A stretch of DNA of 54,024 bases from JANYCG01 sp031386665. Its GTDB lineage: Bacteria > Pseudomonadota > Gammaproteobacteria > Burkholderiales > Burkholderiaceae_C. Of this stretch, positions 40,285-48,333 are shown piece by piece (position 1 is the stretch's first letter; every line of letters starts with the position of its first letter). The DNA is taken from contig JANNCN010000184.1 in NCBI GenBank assembly GCA_031386665.1, positions 1-54,024 of the forward strand, read 5' to 3'. Both the position numbers and the translations under genes were made by a program. Below the pieces are notes generated by a model. It was not told the origin of the DNA. It was given only the letters and a program-made list of their open reading frames with translations, and did no database searches.

Positions 40285-42156
40285 ATGACCAGCCCCCACG
40301 CCACCCTATCTGCCCCGCCGCCCTCGGCCAACTCAGCCTTGCCAGCGGCGGTTAAACCCCGCTCTGACTGGTCCACCCTAAGCCGCCTGTTCCCCTATTT
40401 GTGGATCTACAAATGGCGGGTTGTAGCCGCCCTAAGCTTCATGCTGTGCGCCAAGCTGGCCAACGTGGGTGTGCCGCTGCTGCTTAAAAATTTGGTCGAC
40501 AGCATGAGCCCCAACGGCGGGCGCATTGGCGGCGTGGTCGATTTGCAAACCCTCATCGTCGTGCCCGTGGCTTTGCTGATTGGCTACGGCGCACTGCGTC
40601 TGTCCACCTCGCTCTTCACCGAATTGCGCGAACTGGTGTTTGCCAAAGCCACCGAAGGCGCAGCGCGGTCTATCTCTTTGCAAGTGTTCCGCCACCTGCA
40701 CGCCATGAGCTTGCGCTTTCATTTAGAGCGCCAAACGGGCGGCATGACCCGCGACATCGAGCGCGGCACCCGCGGCGTGCACTCGCTCATCAGCTACTCG
40801 CTGTACAGCATCATTCCCACGCTGATCGAAGTGGTGTTGGTGCTGACCTTGCTGGCCGTCAAATTCGACGTGTGGTTTGCGTGGATCACCATCATCGCCC
40901 TGGTGTTCTACATCACCTTCACCGTCACGGTGACCGAATGGCGCACCCAGTTTCGCAAAAAGATGAACGAGCTGGACTCCACCGCGCACAGCCGCGCGAT
41001 TGACTCATTGTTGAATTACGAAACCGTCAAGTACTTCAACAACGAAGAATTCGAAGCCAAGCGCTACGACGAAAACCTTGAAAAATACCGCCGCGCTGCG
41101 GTCAAAAGCCAAACCACGCTCAGCATGCTCAACACCGGGCAGCAGCTCATCATTGCCACCGCCTTGGTGGCCATGCTGTGGCGCGCAACCCAGGGCGTGG
41201 TCGACGGTCGCATGACCCTGGGCGACCTGGTCATGGTCAACGCCTTCATGATTCAGCTCTATATTCCGCTGAACTTTTTGGGCGTGATTTACCGCGAAAT
41301 CAAACAAAGCCTGACCGACTTGGAAAAAATGTTCACCCTGATGGAGCGCGAGCGCGAAATTGCCGATGTAGACGGCGCTGTGCCGCTGAACGTAGCCGCC
41401 TCTAGCGCGGTGAGGTTTGACGACGTGAGCTTTGCCTACGACGTGGGCACCGCAGCCAAACCCAACTCTGGCAGGCCCATCCTGCACCACATCAGCTTTG
41501 AAATCCCGGCAGGCAAAACCGTGGCCGTGGTCGGACCGTCCGGCTCTGGCAAGTCAACCTTGGCGCGCCTTTTATTTCGGTTTTACGACGTGCAAGAAGG
41601 CCGCATTTTGATTGCCGGGCAAGACATCAAACAGGTCACCCAAGCCAGCGTGCGCCAGTCGATTGGCATCGTGCCGCAAGACACCGTGCTGTTCAACGAC
41701 ACGGTGGAATACAACATTGCCTACGGCCAGCCCGGTGCCACCCGCGCCCAGGTAGAAGAAGCCGCCGCGTCCGCCCACATTCACAACTTCATCAGCGCCA
41801 CACCTGCCGGTTACGGCACCATGGTGGGCGAACGCGGTTTGAAGTTAAGCGGCGGAGAAAAACAACGCGTGGCCATTGCCCGCACCTTGTTAAAAAACCC
41901 ACCCATCCTGATTTTTGACGAAGCCACCAGCGCCCTAGACAGCGCCAATGAACGCGCCATTCAGGCCGAACTGCAAAGCGTGGCGCAGAACAAGACCACC
42001 CTAGTCATTGCCCATCGCCTTTCCACCGTGGTCGATGCCCATGAAATTCTAGTGATGGATGCCGGGTGCATCATTGAGCGGGGGAATCATGAGGCGCTGC
42101 TGGCGATGAATGGGCGGTATGCGGCTATGTGGGCGTTGCAGCAGAGTTCGGAGTGA
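40285..42156 (+). CDS. ABC exporter, permease-ATPase fusion (Atm1/HMT1-like)
   Basis: A protein of 623 residues. The N-terminal half has six helices (about 35-340), including the cytoplasmic segment YFNNEEFEAKRYDENLEKYR typical of Atm1/ABCB7-type half-transporters. The C-terminal ATPase shows Walker A GPSGSGKST, signature LSGGEKQRVAIARTLL and Walker B ILIFDEATSALD. Atm1-like exporters move glutathione- or sulfur-containing compounds and contribute to metal tolerance, a likely but unproven role here. The start at 40285 avoids an Arg-rich upstream extension. The last 469 bp are repeated downstream as a pseudogene. Confidence 0.9.
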   Translation: MTSPHATLSAPPPSANSALPAAVKPRSDWSTLSRLFPYLWIYKWRVVAALSFMLCAKLANVGVPLLLKNLVDSMSPNGGRIGGVVDLQTLIVVPVALLIGYGALRLSTSLFTELRELVFAKATEGAARSISLQVFRHLHAMSLRFHLERQTGGMTRDIERGTRGVHSLISYSLYSIIPTLIEVVLVLTLLAVKFDVWFAWITIIALVFYITFTVTVTEWRTQFRKKMNELDSTAHSRAIDSLLNYETVKYFNNEEFEAKRYDENLEKYRRAAVKSQTTLSMLNTGQQLIIATALVAMLWRATQGVVDGRMTLGDLVMVNAFMIQLYIPLNFLGVIYREIKQSLTDLEKMFTLMEREREIADVDGAVPLNVAASSAVRFDDVSFAYDVGTAAKPNSGRPILHHISFEIPAGKTVAVVGPSGSGKSTLARLLFRFYDVQEGRILIAGQDIKQVTQASVRQSIGIVPQDTVLFNDTVEYNIAYGQPGATRAQVEEAAASAHIHNFISATPAGYGTMVGERGLKLSGGEKQRVAIARTLLKNPPILIFDEATSALDSANERAIQAELQSVAQNKTTLVIAHRLSTVVDAHEILVMDAGCIIERGNHEALLAMNGRYAAMWALQQSSE

Positions 42157-42328
42157 ATTTAGGCCGAATAGCCCGGTAGGTCTCGAATCACAAACCTGAG
42201 TAGCTACAAAAAATGGAATGACTTGGTTCTCGCATTTGAGGCTGTTTCGAAATCTGGAGGGGGTGGCAGCAACGGCGCGAGAAGTGGTCTTTCTTACCGG
42301 CTCTTGTCCAGATGTCCGGAGCAAAGAG

Positions 42329-42733
42329 CTAACCCAACAATTTCATGCCCGCCGAGCGCACCGCCGTTTTGTCAAAACTGACGGTGTGGCTGCAGCCCTG
42401 GGCCAGGGCGATCTGGGCGATCAGCAGGTCGGTCCAGCCAGCCTTGGTTTTAAGGCCTCGCATATGCAGCACAGCGGCTTGCACCACAGCGCGGTTCTCC
42501 ACTTGGAATTGTGGACTGGCCAAGAGGTCTGCCACCGTGTCCAGCAGTTCGGCCTCGCTGGCGCCATACAGGCGCTTCAAGACCCAACCGAGTTCCGTCA
42601 ACACCACCAAGCTGATGAAGCCGGGTTGGACCGCCGAGAGTTCACGCTCAATGAGGCGGGTCGCGACGGCAGATTGAGTGCCATCGTCTTGGGCCAAAAA
42701 GCGCACCAAGACATTGGTGTCCAGGCCGATCAT
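42329..42733 (-). CDS. VapC-like PIN-domain toxin
   Basis: A protein of 134 residues with PIN residues MIGLDTNVLVRFLAQDD (Asp), SLVVLTELGWVL (Glu), GWTDLLIAQIA (Asp) and TVSFDKTA (Asp). It is a predicted RNA endonuclease. Its start overlaps the vapB stop by four bases. The pair lies on the strand opposite the ABC exporter, between the intact gene and the duplicated fragment of its 3' end. Confidence 0.92.
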   Translation of the reverse strand: MIGLDTNVLVRFLAQDDGTQSAVATRLIERELSAVQPGFISLVVLTELGWVLKRLYGASEAELLDTVADLLASPQFQVENRAVVQAAVLHMRGLKTKAGWTDLLIAQIALAQGCSHTVSFDKTAVRSAGMKLLG

Positions 42734-42999
42734 GGCCGGAGTTTTTTGATAGCGCGGTGGGCTGCGGCCGCTTCAACGGCAATGGCCTCGTCCATGTCGG
42801 CCACAGTGACGGGCGCCACCGTCCGCCCATGAAACCGCCCTTTGAGTGACGCGGGTGTGCCGCTGTTCACTGGAACCGCGCGGAAACCGCCGCCCTCGCG
42901 GATGAAATCCAGCCGAGAGCCTGGGTGTAGGCCCAGGGCCGCGCGCAGCGCCGAGGGAATGGTGACTTGTCCTTTGCTGGTGAGGGTGGCGGTGGGCAT
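42730..42999 (-). CDS. VapB antitoxin (AbrB/SpoVT fold)
   Basis: A protein of 89 residues. The swapped-hairpin DNA-binding domain is seen in ATLTSKGQVTIPSALRAALG and GSRLDFIREG. The C-terminal part, which should wrap the toxin, is Ala-rich and ends AAHRAIKKLRP. The start at 42999 lies just downstream of a minus-strand TATAAT and an inverted repeat, fitting autoregulation. Confidence 0.92.
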   Translation of the reverse strand: MPTATLTSKGQVTIPSALRAALGLHPGSRLDFIREGGGFRAVPVNSGTPASLKGRFHGRTVAPVTVADMDEAIAVEAAAAHRAIKKLRP

Positions 43000-43013
43000 G
43001 GGCAGTCTCTGGT

Positions 43014-43036
43014 CTTACTGTTGGTAAGGAATTATA
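43014..43036 (-). promoter_or_regulatory. vapBC -10 box and inverted-repeat operator
   Basis: On the minus strand, TATAAT occupies 43031-43036, and CTTAC (43014-43018)/GTAAG (43024-43028) form a five-bp inverted repeat with a five-nt centre between the -10 box and the vapB start (42999). The arrangement suits repression by the AbrB-fold antitoxin. No convincing -35 box was seen. Confidence 0.55.
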
Positions 43037-43144
43037 AGAGAATTTGGGCTGCGGGCGGTATGATTATTTGAGCCAGCATGGCCACCAGATGTCTCCCGCC
43101 CGCCCAGCCAACGGTGCATATTCACCAAATGAGGTTCTGTCCTT

Positions 43145-43615
43145 GCTTTTCAACGACGCGGTGGAACACAACATTGCCTACGGCCAGCCCGGTGCCACCC
43201 GCGCCCAGGTGGAGGAAGCCGCCGCGTCCGCCCACATTCACAACTTCATCAGCGCCACGCCCGCCGGTTACGGCACCATGGTGGGTGAACGCGGCCTGAA
43301 ATTAAGCGGCGGCGAGAAGCAGCGCGTCGCCATCGCCCGCACCTTGCTCAAAAACCCGCCCATCCTAATTTTTGACGAAGCCACCAGCGCCCTAGACAGC
43401 GCTAATGAACGCGCCATTCAGGCCGAACTGCAAAGCGTGGCGCAAAACAAGACCACCCTCGTGATTGCCCACCGGCTTTCCACCGCGGTCGATGCGCATG
43501 AGATCTTGGTGAGGGACGCAGGGCGCATTATTGAGCGGGGGAACCATGCGGCGCTGCTGGCGGCGGGTGGGGGCGGTATGCGGCTATGTGGGCGTTGCAG
43601 CAGAGTTCGGTGTGA
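43145..43615 (+). pseudogene. Truncated, frameshifted duplicate of the ABC exporter 3' end
   Basis: This 471-bp stretch matches 41688-42156 of the intact exporter gene at a constant offset of 1,457 bp, by eye roughly nine bases in ten. Most differences are at third codon positions. It retains LSGGEKQRVAIARTLL and FDEATSALD but lacks the membrane domain and Walker A. A two-base insertion near its end (GCGGGTGGGGGCGG against ATGAATGGGCGG) shifts the frame. A GTG or other start could in principle express an ATPase fragment, but no ribosome site is evident. Confidence 0.88.
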
Positions 43616-43868
43616 GGGGTGTATTGGGTTTTTCGCTCTTTTGGAATATGTTCAAAATAATGTGAAAAAATTGCAAATCGGATTTGAGGCGCGATTAAGT
43701 TGAAGTGTTTACGACTTGGCGCTTGTAAGCCAGGCTTTGAATTACATTTGCCTGCCCTCCAGTTGTGCTTTACTGAACAGTGGTCGCAAAAAAGGTTGTC
43801 CGCTGGGGCACGACATCATCTGGTACGGCCATAATGCTGCTCAATATGCCGCCAAAAATGCTTTGCAC

Positions 43869-45017
43869 ATGGCCGAAGTGAAAGACGCTCTTCCAGTTAC
43901 GCCTTCTGTCATACAGTGGGCCCGGGAGCGTGCCGGCTTTCCAATTGAGGATGCCAGCAAAGTCTTCAAAAATATCGCTGACTGGGAGGCAGGCAAGGGA
44001 GCGCCCTCGTACCCCCAGCTTGAGCAGATGGCGGATAAATTCAAGACACCAGTCGCAGTCTTCTTCTTTCCGAAGCCACCCGATGTGCCGAGCATCGAGA
44101 GGTCTTTCCGTACCCTCACTGCTGCGGACTTCGCCACCATTCCGCGTACTGTTCGCCTGTTCTTGCGGCGTGGACAGGCAATGCAGCTCAACCTAGTCGA
44201 GCTGAACGACGGCAAAAACCCAGCTTCTCGGCTCATTACGCGCGACGTGAAAGTTTTACCAAACAACTCTCTCGATGGCATTGCGTCCGCTATCCGCAAG
44301 TATCTTGGCGTGACTATCGAGCAGCAGGCAAGTTGGAAAAGCACCGACAGGGCGATGGAAGCTTGGCGCGACGCATTCGCCCAAGTGGGCATTTACATCT
44401 TCAAAGACGCTTTCCGCGCAAAGAATTATTTTGGCTTCTGCCTGTATGACGATGAGTTCCCAATTATTTACGTCAACAACAGTTATCCGAAGTCGCGACA
44501 GGTATTCACGCTCTTTCACGAATTGGGGCATTTGCTTTTCCACACAAGCGGCATCGACGTACTCGATGACGAATTCATCAAGCACATGCCGTCAAACGAT
44601 CAGAAGATTGAAGTCATTTGTAATGGCTTGGCCTCAAGGGTGCTTGTGCCTGATGATGCACTCGACAAACTTTTGCAAGGCAGAAATGCCGATCGCGACA
44701 CCGCAGCTCAGTTAGCCACGTATTTCAGCGTCAGCCGCGAAGTCATCTACCGAAAGCTCCTGGATCGCGATCTTATCGATCCGGACGAATACAGTGCCGC
44801 CGCCAAGTTCTGGGCGAGTCAGTTCAAGCCTACCGTGGAGTCAGGTGGTAATTTCTATAACAGCCGCTATGCCTACCTCGGGCCACGCTATATCGACCTC
44901 GCTTTCACCCGCTACTACCAACAGCGTTTTGACGATCTGCAGCTTGCTGAATACCTGAACCTGAAGCCAAAAAATCTGCAGACGTTCGCTGAGAAGTTTG
45001 CGGGAGGTGGACTCTGA
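43869..45017 (+). CDS. ImmA/IrrE-family metallo-endopeptidase with N-terminal HTH-like region
   Basis: A protein of 382 residues. Residues 10-65 resemble the XRE-like helical part common in this group (TPSVIQWARERAGF, then SYPQLEQMADKFKTPVAVFF). The peptidase motif HELGH is in FTLFHELGHLLFH at about residue 220. Proteins of this type cleave repressors or act as antitoxin-like partners in TA-like operons. It overlaps the following DUF4411 gene by one base (TGATG). The ATG at 43869 gives the common N-terminus of relatives; the open frame runs back to 43716 without similarity. The 250 bp upstream hold no other recognised feature. Confidence 0.88.
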   Translation: MAEVKDALPVTPSVIQWARERAGFPIEDASKVFKNIADWEAGKGAPSYPQLEQMADKFKTPVAVFFFPKPPDVPSIERSFRTLTAADFATIPRTVRLFLRRGQAMQLNLVELNDGKNPASRLITRDVKVLPNNSLDGIASAIRKYLGVTIEQQASWKSTDRAMEAWRDAFAQVGIYIFKDAFRAKNYFGFCLYDDEFPIIYVNNSYPKSRQVFTLFHELGHLLFHTSGIDVLDDEFIKHMPSNDQKIEVICNGLASRVLVPDDALDKLLQGRNADRDTAAQLATYFSVSREVIYRKLLDRDLIDPDEYSAAAKFWASQFKPTVESGGNFYNSRYAYLGPRYIDLAFTRYYQQRFDDLQLAEYLNLKPKNLQTFAEKFAGGGL

Positions 45018-45481
45018 TGTACGTGTTGGACACCAACGTCATTTCGCACCTGCACAAGCACTACTACCGGTCACGTTTCGTTTCGTTGTGGAAGAACTTC
45101 GATCAGCTAGTTGCAGATGGCAAGATCACGTCGACGCGCGAGGCATCCAACGAGCTTGACGATGGCGCAGGTGCTGACACTGATTGGGCCAAGGCTAACG
45201 CCAAGCTGTTCGCCACACCGGATGCTAGGGAGGGCTCATTCGTTGCGAAGATTTACTCGGTGGCGCACTTCCAGGCAAACATTGAGAGGCAAAAGGTTAT
45301 TCGGGGTGGGCGCAACGCGGATGCGTTCATCATTGCGCGGGCTTTTGCTGTAGGTGGTACGGTCGTGACCAAGGAAAAGTTTAAACCCAACGCAGTTAAG
45401 ATCCCAAACATGTGCAAGCATTTTAATGTGCCTTACCTTGATCTTGAAGGCTTCATGGAAGTGGAAAACTGGACTTTTTAG
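45017..45481 (+). CDS. DUF4411 PIN-like protein, probable toxin
   Basis: A protein of 154 residues. MYVLDTNVISHLHKHYY, NELDDG and GGRNADAFIIARAFA supply the spaced acidic residues of a PIN nuclease, and the whole matches the DUF4411 group. DUF4411 genes are regularly found directly after ImmA/IrrE genes, as here, suggesting a toxin with a peptidase-type partner. That function is inferred from context and fold. The region from 45482 to 45600 after its stop holds nothing I recognise. Confidence 0.82.
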   Translation: MYVLDTNVISHLHKHYYRSRFVSLWKNFDQLVADGKITSTREASNELDDGAGADTDWAKANAKLFATPDAREGSFVAKIYSVAHFQANIERQKVIRGGRNADAFIIARAFAVGGTVVTKEKFKPNAVKIPNMCKHFNVPYLDLEGFMEVENWTF

Positions 45482-45600
45482 CGAAAACCAAGGTGTTGGC
45501 GCTGCACTTGTTGCGTATCAGTCCAAGGCCGTAGCGCGTTGCACGCCCGCATTGGATCGATTGCAGGCATCCACCACCACAGTGGCTTCGGCCAGCAGCG

Positions 45601-45858
45601 TCAGACCTCGCCGCGCAGCAGAGCCATCAAATCGTCTGTGCGCCAATTCACGTCGGCCTTGCCACGGGCGGCATCGAAGCGGTCGGGCTCGCTACTGGCG
45701 TGTGCACCCACTTTGTGAATCACAACATCGCCCTCAGCGTTCACGGCAAAGTCCACTGAGCAGCCAGGCGTCATGCCCAAAGCGTCTCGGATTGGCTTGG
45801 GGATGGTGACTCGGCCTTTGCGGGTCAGTATGGCCGGCCAACGCTCACGCAGTTTCAT
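45601..45858 (-). CDS. AbrB/MazE-fold protein, antitoxin-like
   Basis: A protein of 85 residues with an AbrB-type domain (ILTRKGRVTIPKPIRDALGM, then CSVDFAVNAEGDVVI) and a tail suited to toxin binding. Its start lies 14 bases inside the end of the preceding PIN gene, so it is the third gene of a minus-strand trio. AbrB antitoxins usually precede their toxin; here the order is reversed, and a second antitoxin of another fold precedes the toxin. It may be a second antitoxin or a leftover from another pair. Confidence 0.82.
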   Translation of the reverse strand: MKLRERWPAILTRKGRVTIPKPIRDALGMTPGCSVDFAVNAEGDVVIHKVGAHASSEPDRFDAARGKADVNWRTDDLMALLRGEV

Positions 45859-46252
45859 GCCAATTCACCCACTGCAAGCCCTGCACGCGCGAGAACTCGC
45901 GGAAGTTGCGGGTGATTAGCGTGGCCTGGTGGCGCAAGGCCGTGGCCGCAATCAGTGTATCGTGCGGGCCAATGGGGGTGCCTGCGGCCTCCAGGTCCAC
46001 GCGGATGCGGGCAGCTTGCGCGGCACATTCGCTGTCAAACGGCAAAAGCTGCATGGGCCGCAGCAATTGCGCCAATGCCGTTAGGCGGGGAGCCGCCGCT
46101 GCCAGGGGCAGGCGCATCAGCCCGTACCGAAGCTCGTATTCCACAATGGCAGGCACGCCCACATCGGCCGGTCGCAGGGCTTGCAGGCGCGGCACCACGT
46201 GGGGGTCGCCGCGAAAGTAGTAGCTGATGGTGTTGCTGTCAAGAACCAGCAT
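45845..46252 (-). CDS. VapC-like PIN-domain toxin
   Basis: A protein of 135 residues. The acidic PIN residues are visible in MLVLDSNTISYYFRGD, PAIVEYELRYG and IGPHDTLIAATAL, followed by TLITRNFREFSRV. It follows the ribbon-helix-helix gene by nine nt and overlaps the AbrB-fold gene by 14 nt. The closest general type is the VapC group with YFRGD after the first Asp. Confidence 0.92.
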   Translation of the reverse strand: MLVLDSNTISYYFRGDPHVVPRLQALRPADVGVPAIVEYELRYGLMRLPLAAAAPRLTALAQLLRPMQLLPFDSECAAQAARIRVDLEAAGTPIGPHDTLIAATALRHQATLITRNFREFSRVQGLQWVNWHETA

Positions 46253-46261
46253 GGCAGGCCG

Positions 46262-46492
46262 TTAAAAACCCAGGCGTGGCGCGTCGGCCGGCTGCGGTGT
46301 CAGGCCTTCATCGCGCAAAGGAAAGTCGCCAAAATGCCCTGCCAGGGCCATGCAATCTTGCGGCCATTCATGGCCTGCATGTTTGCGGATGATGTCCGCC
46401 ACCCAGCGGCTTTTCGACAGGCCACTGGCCTGCGCGGCCTGGTCCACCATGGCCTGGGTGGCGTCGTCCAGATACAGCGTGATTTGTGACAT
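46262..46492 (-). CDS. Ribbon-helix-helix (CopG-like) antitoxin
   Basis: A protein of 76 residues. MSQITLYLDDATQAMVDQAA and SGLSKSRWVADIIRKHAG make a ribbon-helix-helix DNA-binding domain; the C-terminal 30 residues (HFGDFPLRDEGL) probably bind the PIN toxin encoded nine nt downstream. The upstream region includes TATAA-N6-TTATA (46541-46556), which may contain the promoter and operator on the minus strand. Confidence 0.87.
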   Translation of the reverse strand: MSQITLYLDDATQAMVDQAAQASGLSKSRWVADIIRKHAGHEWPQDCMALAGHFGDFPLRDEGLTPQPADAPRLGF

Positions 46493-46656
46493 GGCGGCGA
46501 TTCCTTGCGGCTTTTGCAGACAGGCAATTTTTTTGAAAAGTATAAGTTAAATTATATGTGGATGGGTCAATTTGTCAAACCAAACTATCAAGGGTGCATT
46601 GCTCAACCGCAAAGGTCAAAAATCAGGCACTCTACCTCGTCGATACCACTAAAAAT

Positions 46657-46672
46657 CTAGCTATATAGCTAG
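46657..46672. promoter_or_regulatory. 16-bp perfect palindrome upstream of the phd-vapC-like pair
   Basis: CTAGCTATATAGCTAG is exactly self-complementary. It ends 40 nt before the ATG of the Phd-family antitoxin at 46713. Size and position fit an operator bound by the antitoxin or TA complex. The symmetric TATA centre might also overlap a promoter element. Confidence 0.55.
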
Positions 46673-46712
46673 CCATATGCTAAGCTTGGACAACTTTTTC
46701 AAGGGGTTGGCC

Positions 46713-46946
46713 ATGCAGCAAATTCAACTAGCAGAAGCAAAAAATCGCTTGTCGGAAATCGCTCGGCTAGCGCAACTGGGCGAGACTTTCGAGATCACTG
46801 TGCGGGGCGTTCCTGTTGCGCGTATTACCCCGATTCCCAAACAAAGCAACAAAGCCGGGTTTCATCAGCGCGTGAAGGCGTTTATGAATAGGCCTGGCAT
46901 GCCCGTCGTGGATATTCGTGCGGCAATTGAGGAAGGCCGCAAATGA
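46713..46946 (+). CDS. Phd/YefM-family antitoxin
   Basis: A protein of 77 residues: MQQIQLAEAKNRLSEIARLA and FEITVRGVPVARITPIP are the classic Phd-family N-terminal fold, and the C-terminal FMNRPGMPVVDIRAAIEEGR is the toxin-binding segment. The ATG at 46713 has AAGGGG upstream; an earlier in-frame ATG at 46677 would begin in AT-rich regulatory DNA. The stop overlaps the toxin start by four bases. Confidence 0.9.
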   Translation: MQQIQLAEAKNRLSEIARLAQLGETFEITVRGVPVARITPIPKQSNKAGFHQRVKAFMNRPGMPVVDIRAAIEEGRK

Positions 46947-47374
46947 AGTTTGTCGTAGACAACTCGGTCGTCATGCGCTGGCTATTTAAAGACGGTTCTG
47001 ACGCTGACAAGGCATATGCGGACCAAGTCGCCCAGCAGATGGAATCGGCCGAAGTCTACGTTCCGAACCTCTTTTATTCAGAAGCGGCGAACGTTCTTGC
47101 GCGCGCATTGAGACGAGGCGAAATATCGCGCCAGGACAGCACCGAATGCTTTGCGTTGATCGACATCATGAATGCGCAAGTCGTGCATGATCTCGATACG
47201 TTAGTTATTGCCGACACGACGATGTTGGCACTAGAAACCGGGCTTTCTGCTTACGACGCTACGTACCTGCGTTTGGCAAAGCGCATGAATTGCGCACTCG
47301 CCACGCTAGATGCTGATTTGCGCAAAGCTGCTGCCAAAGTAGGGGTGCAGGTGCTCCTTTTCCCGCAGCATTGA
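46943..47374 (+). CDS. VapC-like PIN-domain toxin
   Basis: A protein of 143 residues with MKFVVDNSVVMRWLFKDGSD (first Asp), PNLFYSEAANVLARAL (Glu), LSAYDATYLRLAKRM (Asp) and LATLDADL (Asp), a standard PIN active site. It is coupled to the Phd-type antitoxin by ATGA overlap. It is the last of the TA genes in the 42.3-47.4 kb island; the acetyltransferase gene starts 11 nt after its stop. Confidence 0.92.
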   Translation: MKFVVDNSVVMRWLFKDGSDADKAYADQVAQQMESAEVYVPNLFYSEAANVLARALRRGEISRQDSTECFALIDIMNAQVVHDLDTLVIADTTMLALETGLSAYDATYLRLAKRMNCALATLDADLRKAAAKVGVQVLLFPQH

Positions 47375-47385
47375 GGGCGCGAGTC

Positions 47386-48177
47386 ATGAACCTGCCCTTG
47401 CCCCTGACCGCCGCTGACGTCGAAGCGATCGAGCGCGCCACATTGGCAGCGGTGGCTCCGAACCACGTTGAAGAAATACCTGGCTGGTTGCTGCCGTTTG
47501 ACACGGGCACGGTGGGCCGAGCGCACAGCGCTGTGCCCTTGCAACATGACGAAAGCATACGGGCGCAAGACATTGCCATGATTGTTGCCCGCTACCGAGC
47601 GCACGGCCTGGCACTCAGCCTGCGCATTGCGGCCGTGCCTGCGCTGGCCCACCTAAAGGCGGCGCTGATGGAGCAGGGTTTGAAAGCGACCCAGCCCACG
47701 TTGACCTGCGTTGCCCGCGTGGTCGATGTGCTGGATGCCACCCAGAGCATTTCACCCGCCACCCTCTCAACAACGCCCAGCCCAGCCTGGAGCCAGGTTT
47801 ACTTGGGCGAAGGTTTTGACCCGATTGACGGTGCATCCCGCGTGAAGGCGCTTAGCCGCGCGAGTGGTTCGCTTTATGCACATTCGGTTGACGCGCATTC
47901 GGTTGATTCACGCTCAGACCCTGCCCAAGTCGTAGCCACGGGCGTCGGCAGTTACGGGCAAGGCTGGCTGGGCATTCACGGCATGCGCACCCTGGCCAAC
48001 TACCGCAAGCAGGGCCATGCCTCTCGCATTTTGCGGGCGCTGGCGTTGCAGGCCGTGGCGCGCGAAATGGCAAGCGTCTACTTGCAAGTTGAAGACGGCA
48101 ACAAAGCGGCCCTGCGGCTGTATGAGTCGCTTGGGTTTACGGTGGCATGGCGCTACATTTACTGGAGACCGTGCTGA
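47386..48177 (+). CDS. GNAT-family N-acetyltransferase
   Basis: A protein of 263 residues. The C-terminal GNAT core is clear: ATGVGSYGQGWLGIHGMRTL, then NYRKQGHASRILRALALQAV (the acetyl-CoA loop Q/R-x-x-G-x-A equivalent) and VYLQVEDGNKAALRLYESLGF. The N-terminal 120 residues resemble the non-catalytic half of two-domain GNAT proteins. A short in-frame duplication (AHSVDAHSVDS) sits in a linker near residue 165. The acceptor substrate is unknown. It is close to the PIN gene but more likely belongs to the chromosomal backbone. Confidence 0.85.
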   Translation: MNLPLPLTAADVEAIERATLAAVAPNHVEEIPGWLLPFDTGTVGRAHSAVPLQHDESIRAQDIAMIVARYRAHGLALSLRIAAVPALAHLKAALMEQGLKATQPTLTCVARVVDVLDATQSISPATLSTTPSPAWSQVYLGEGFDPIDGASRVKALSRASGSLYAHSVDAHSVDSRSDPAQVVATGVGSYGQGWLGIHGMRTLANYRKQGHASRILRALALQAVAREMASVYLQVEDGNKAALRLYESLGFTVAWRYIYWRPC

Positions 48178-48269
48178 GATTGAGTGGGTTGCCAACCCGC
48201 ATTCACAGCTCTCAGTTTGTACAATTTGAAGTTGTCGGATTTAACCCGTACATTCAATCCGCACAGTCA

Positions 48270-48281
48270 ATCCGTACGGAT
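48270..48281. promoter_or_regulatory. Palindrome and direct repeats upstream of the HypT-like regulator
   Basis: ATCCGTACGGAT is a perfect 12-bp palindrome 52 nt before the ATG of the LysR-type gene. TCAATCCG occurs twice in the stretch 48254-48275, overlapping it. It may be the regulator's own binding site, though the spacing is not the T-N11-A type. Confidence 0.35.
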
Positions 48282-48333
48282 GCCAAACCAGCACGGTTTC
48301 ACTTTTTGAAGACTTGGAGATCCAAAAGCGCCC

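Noticed and set aside
43044..43703. Possible second functional ABC ATPase gene
   Set aside because: It lacks the membrane domain and Walker A, is a clear 3' duplicate of the neighbouring gene, and has a two-base frameshift at its end.
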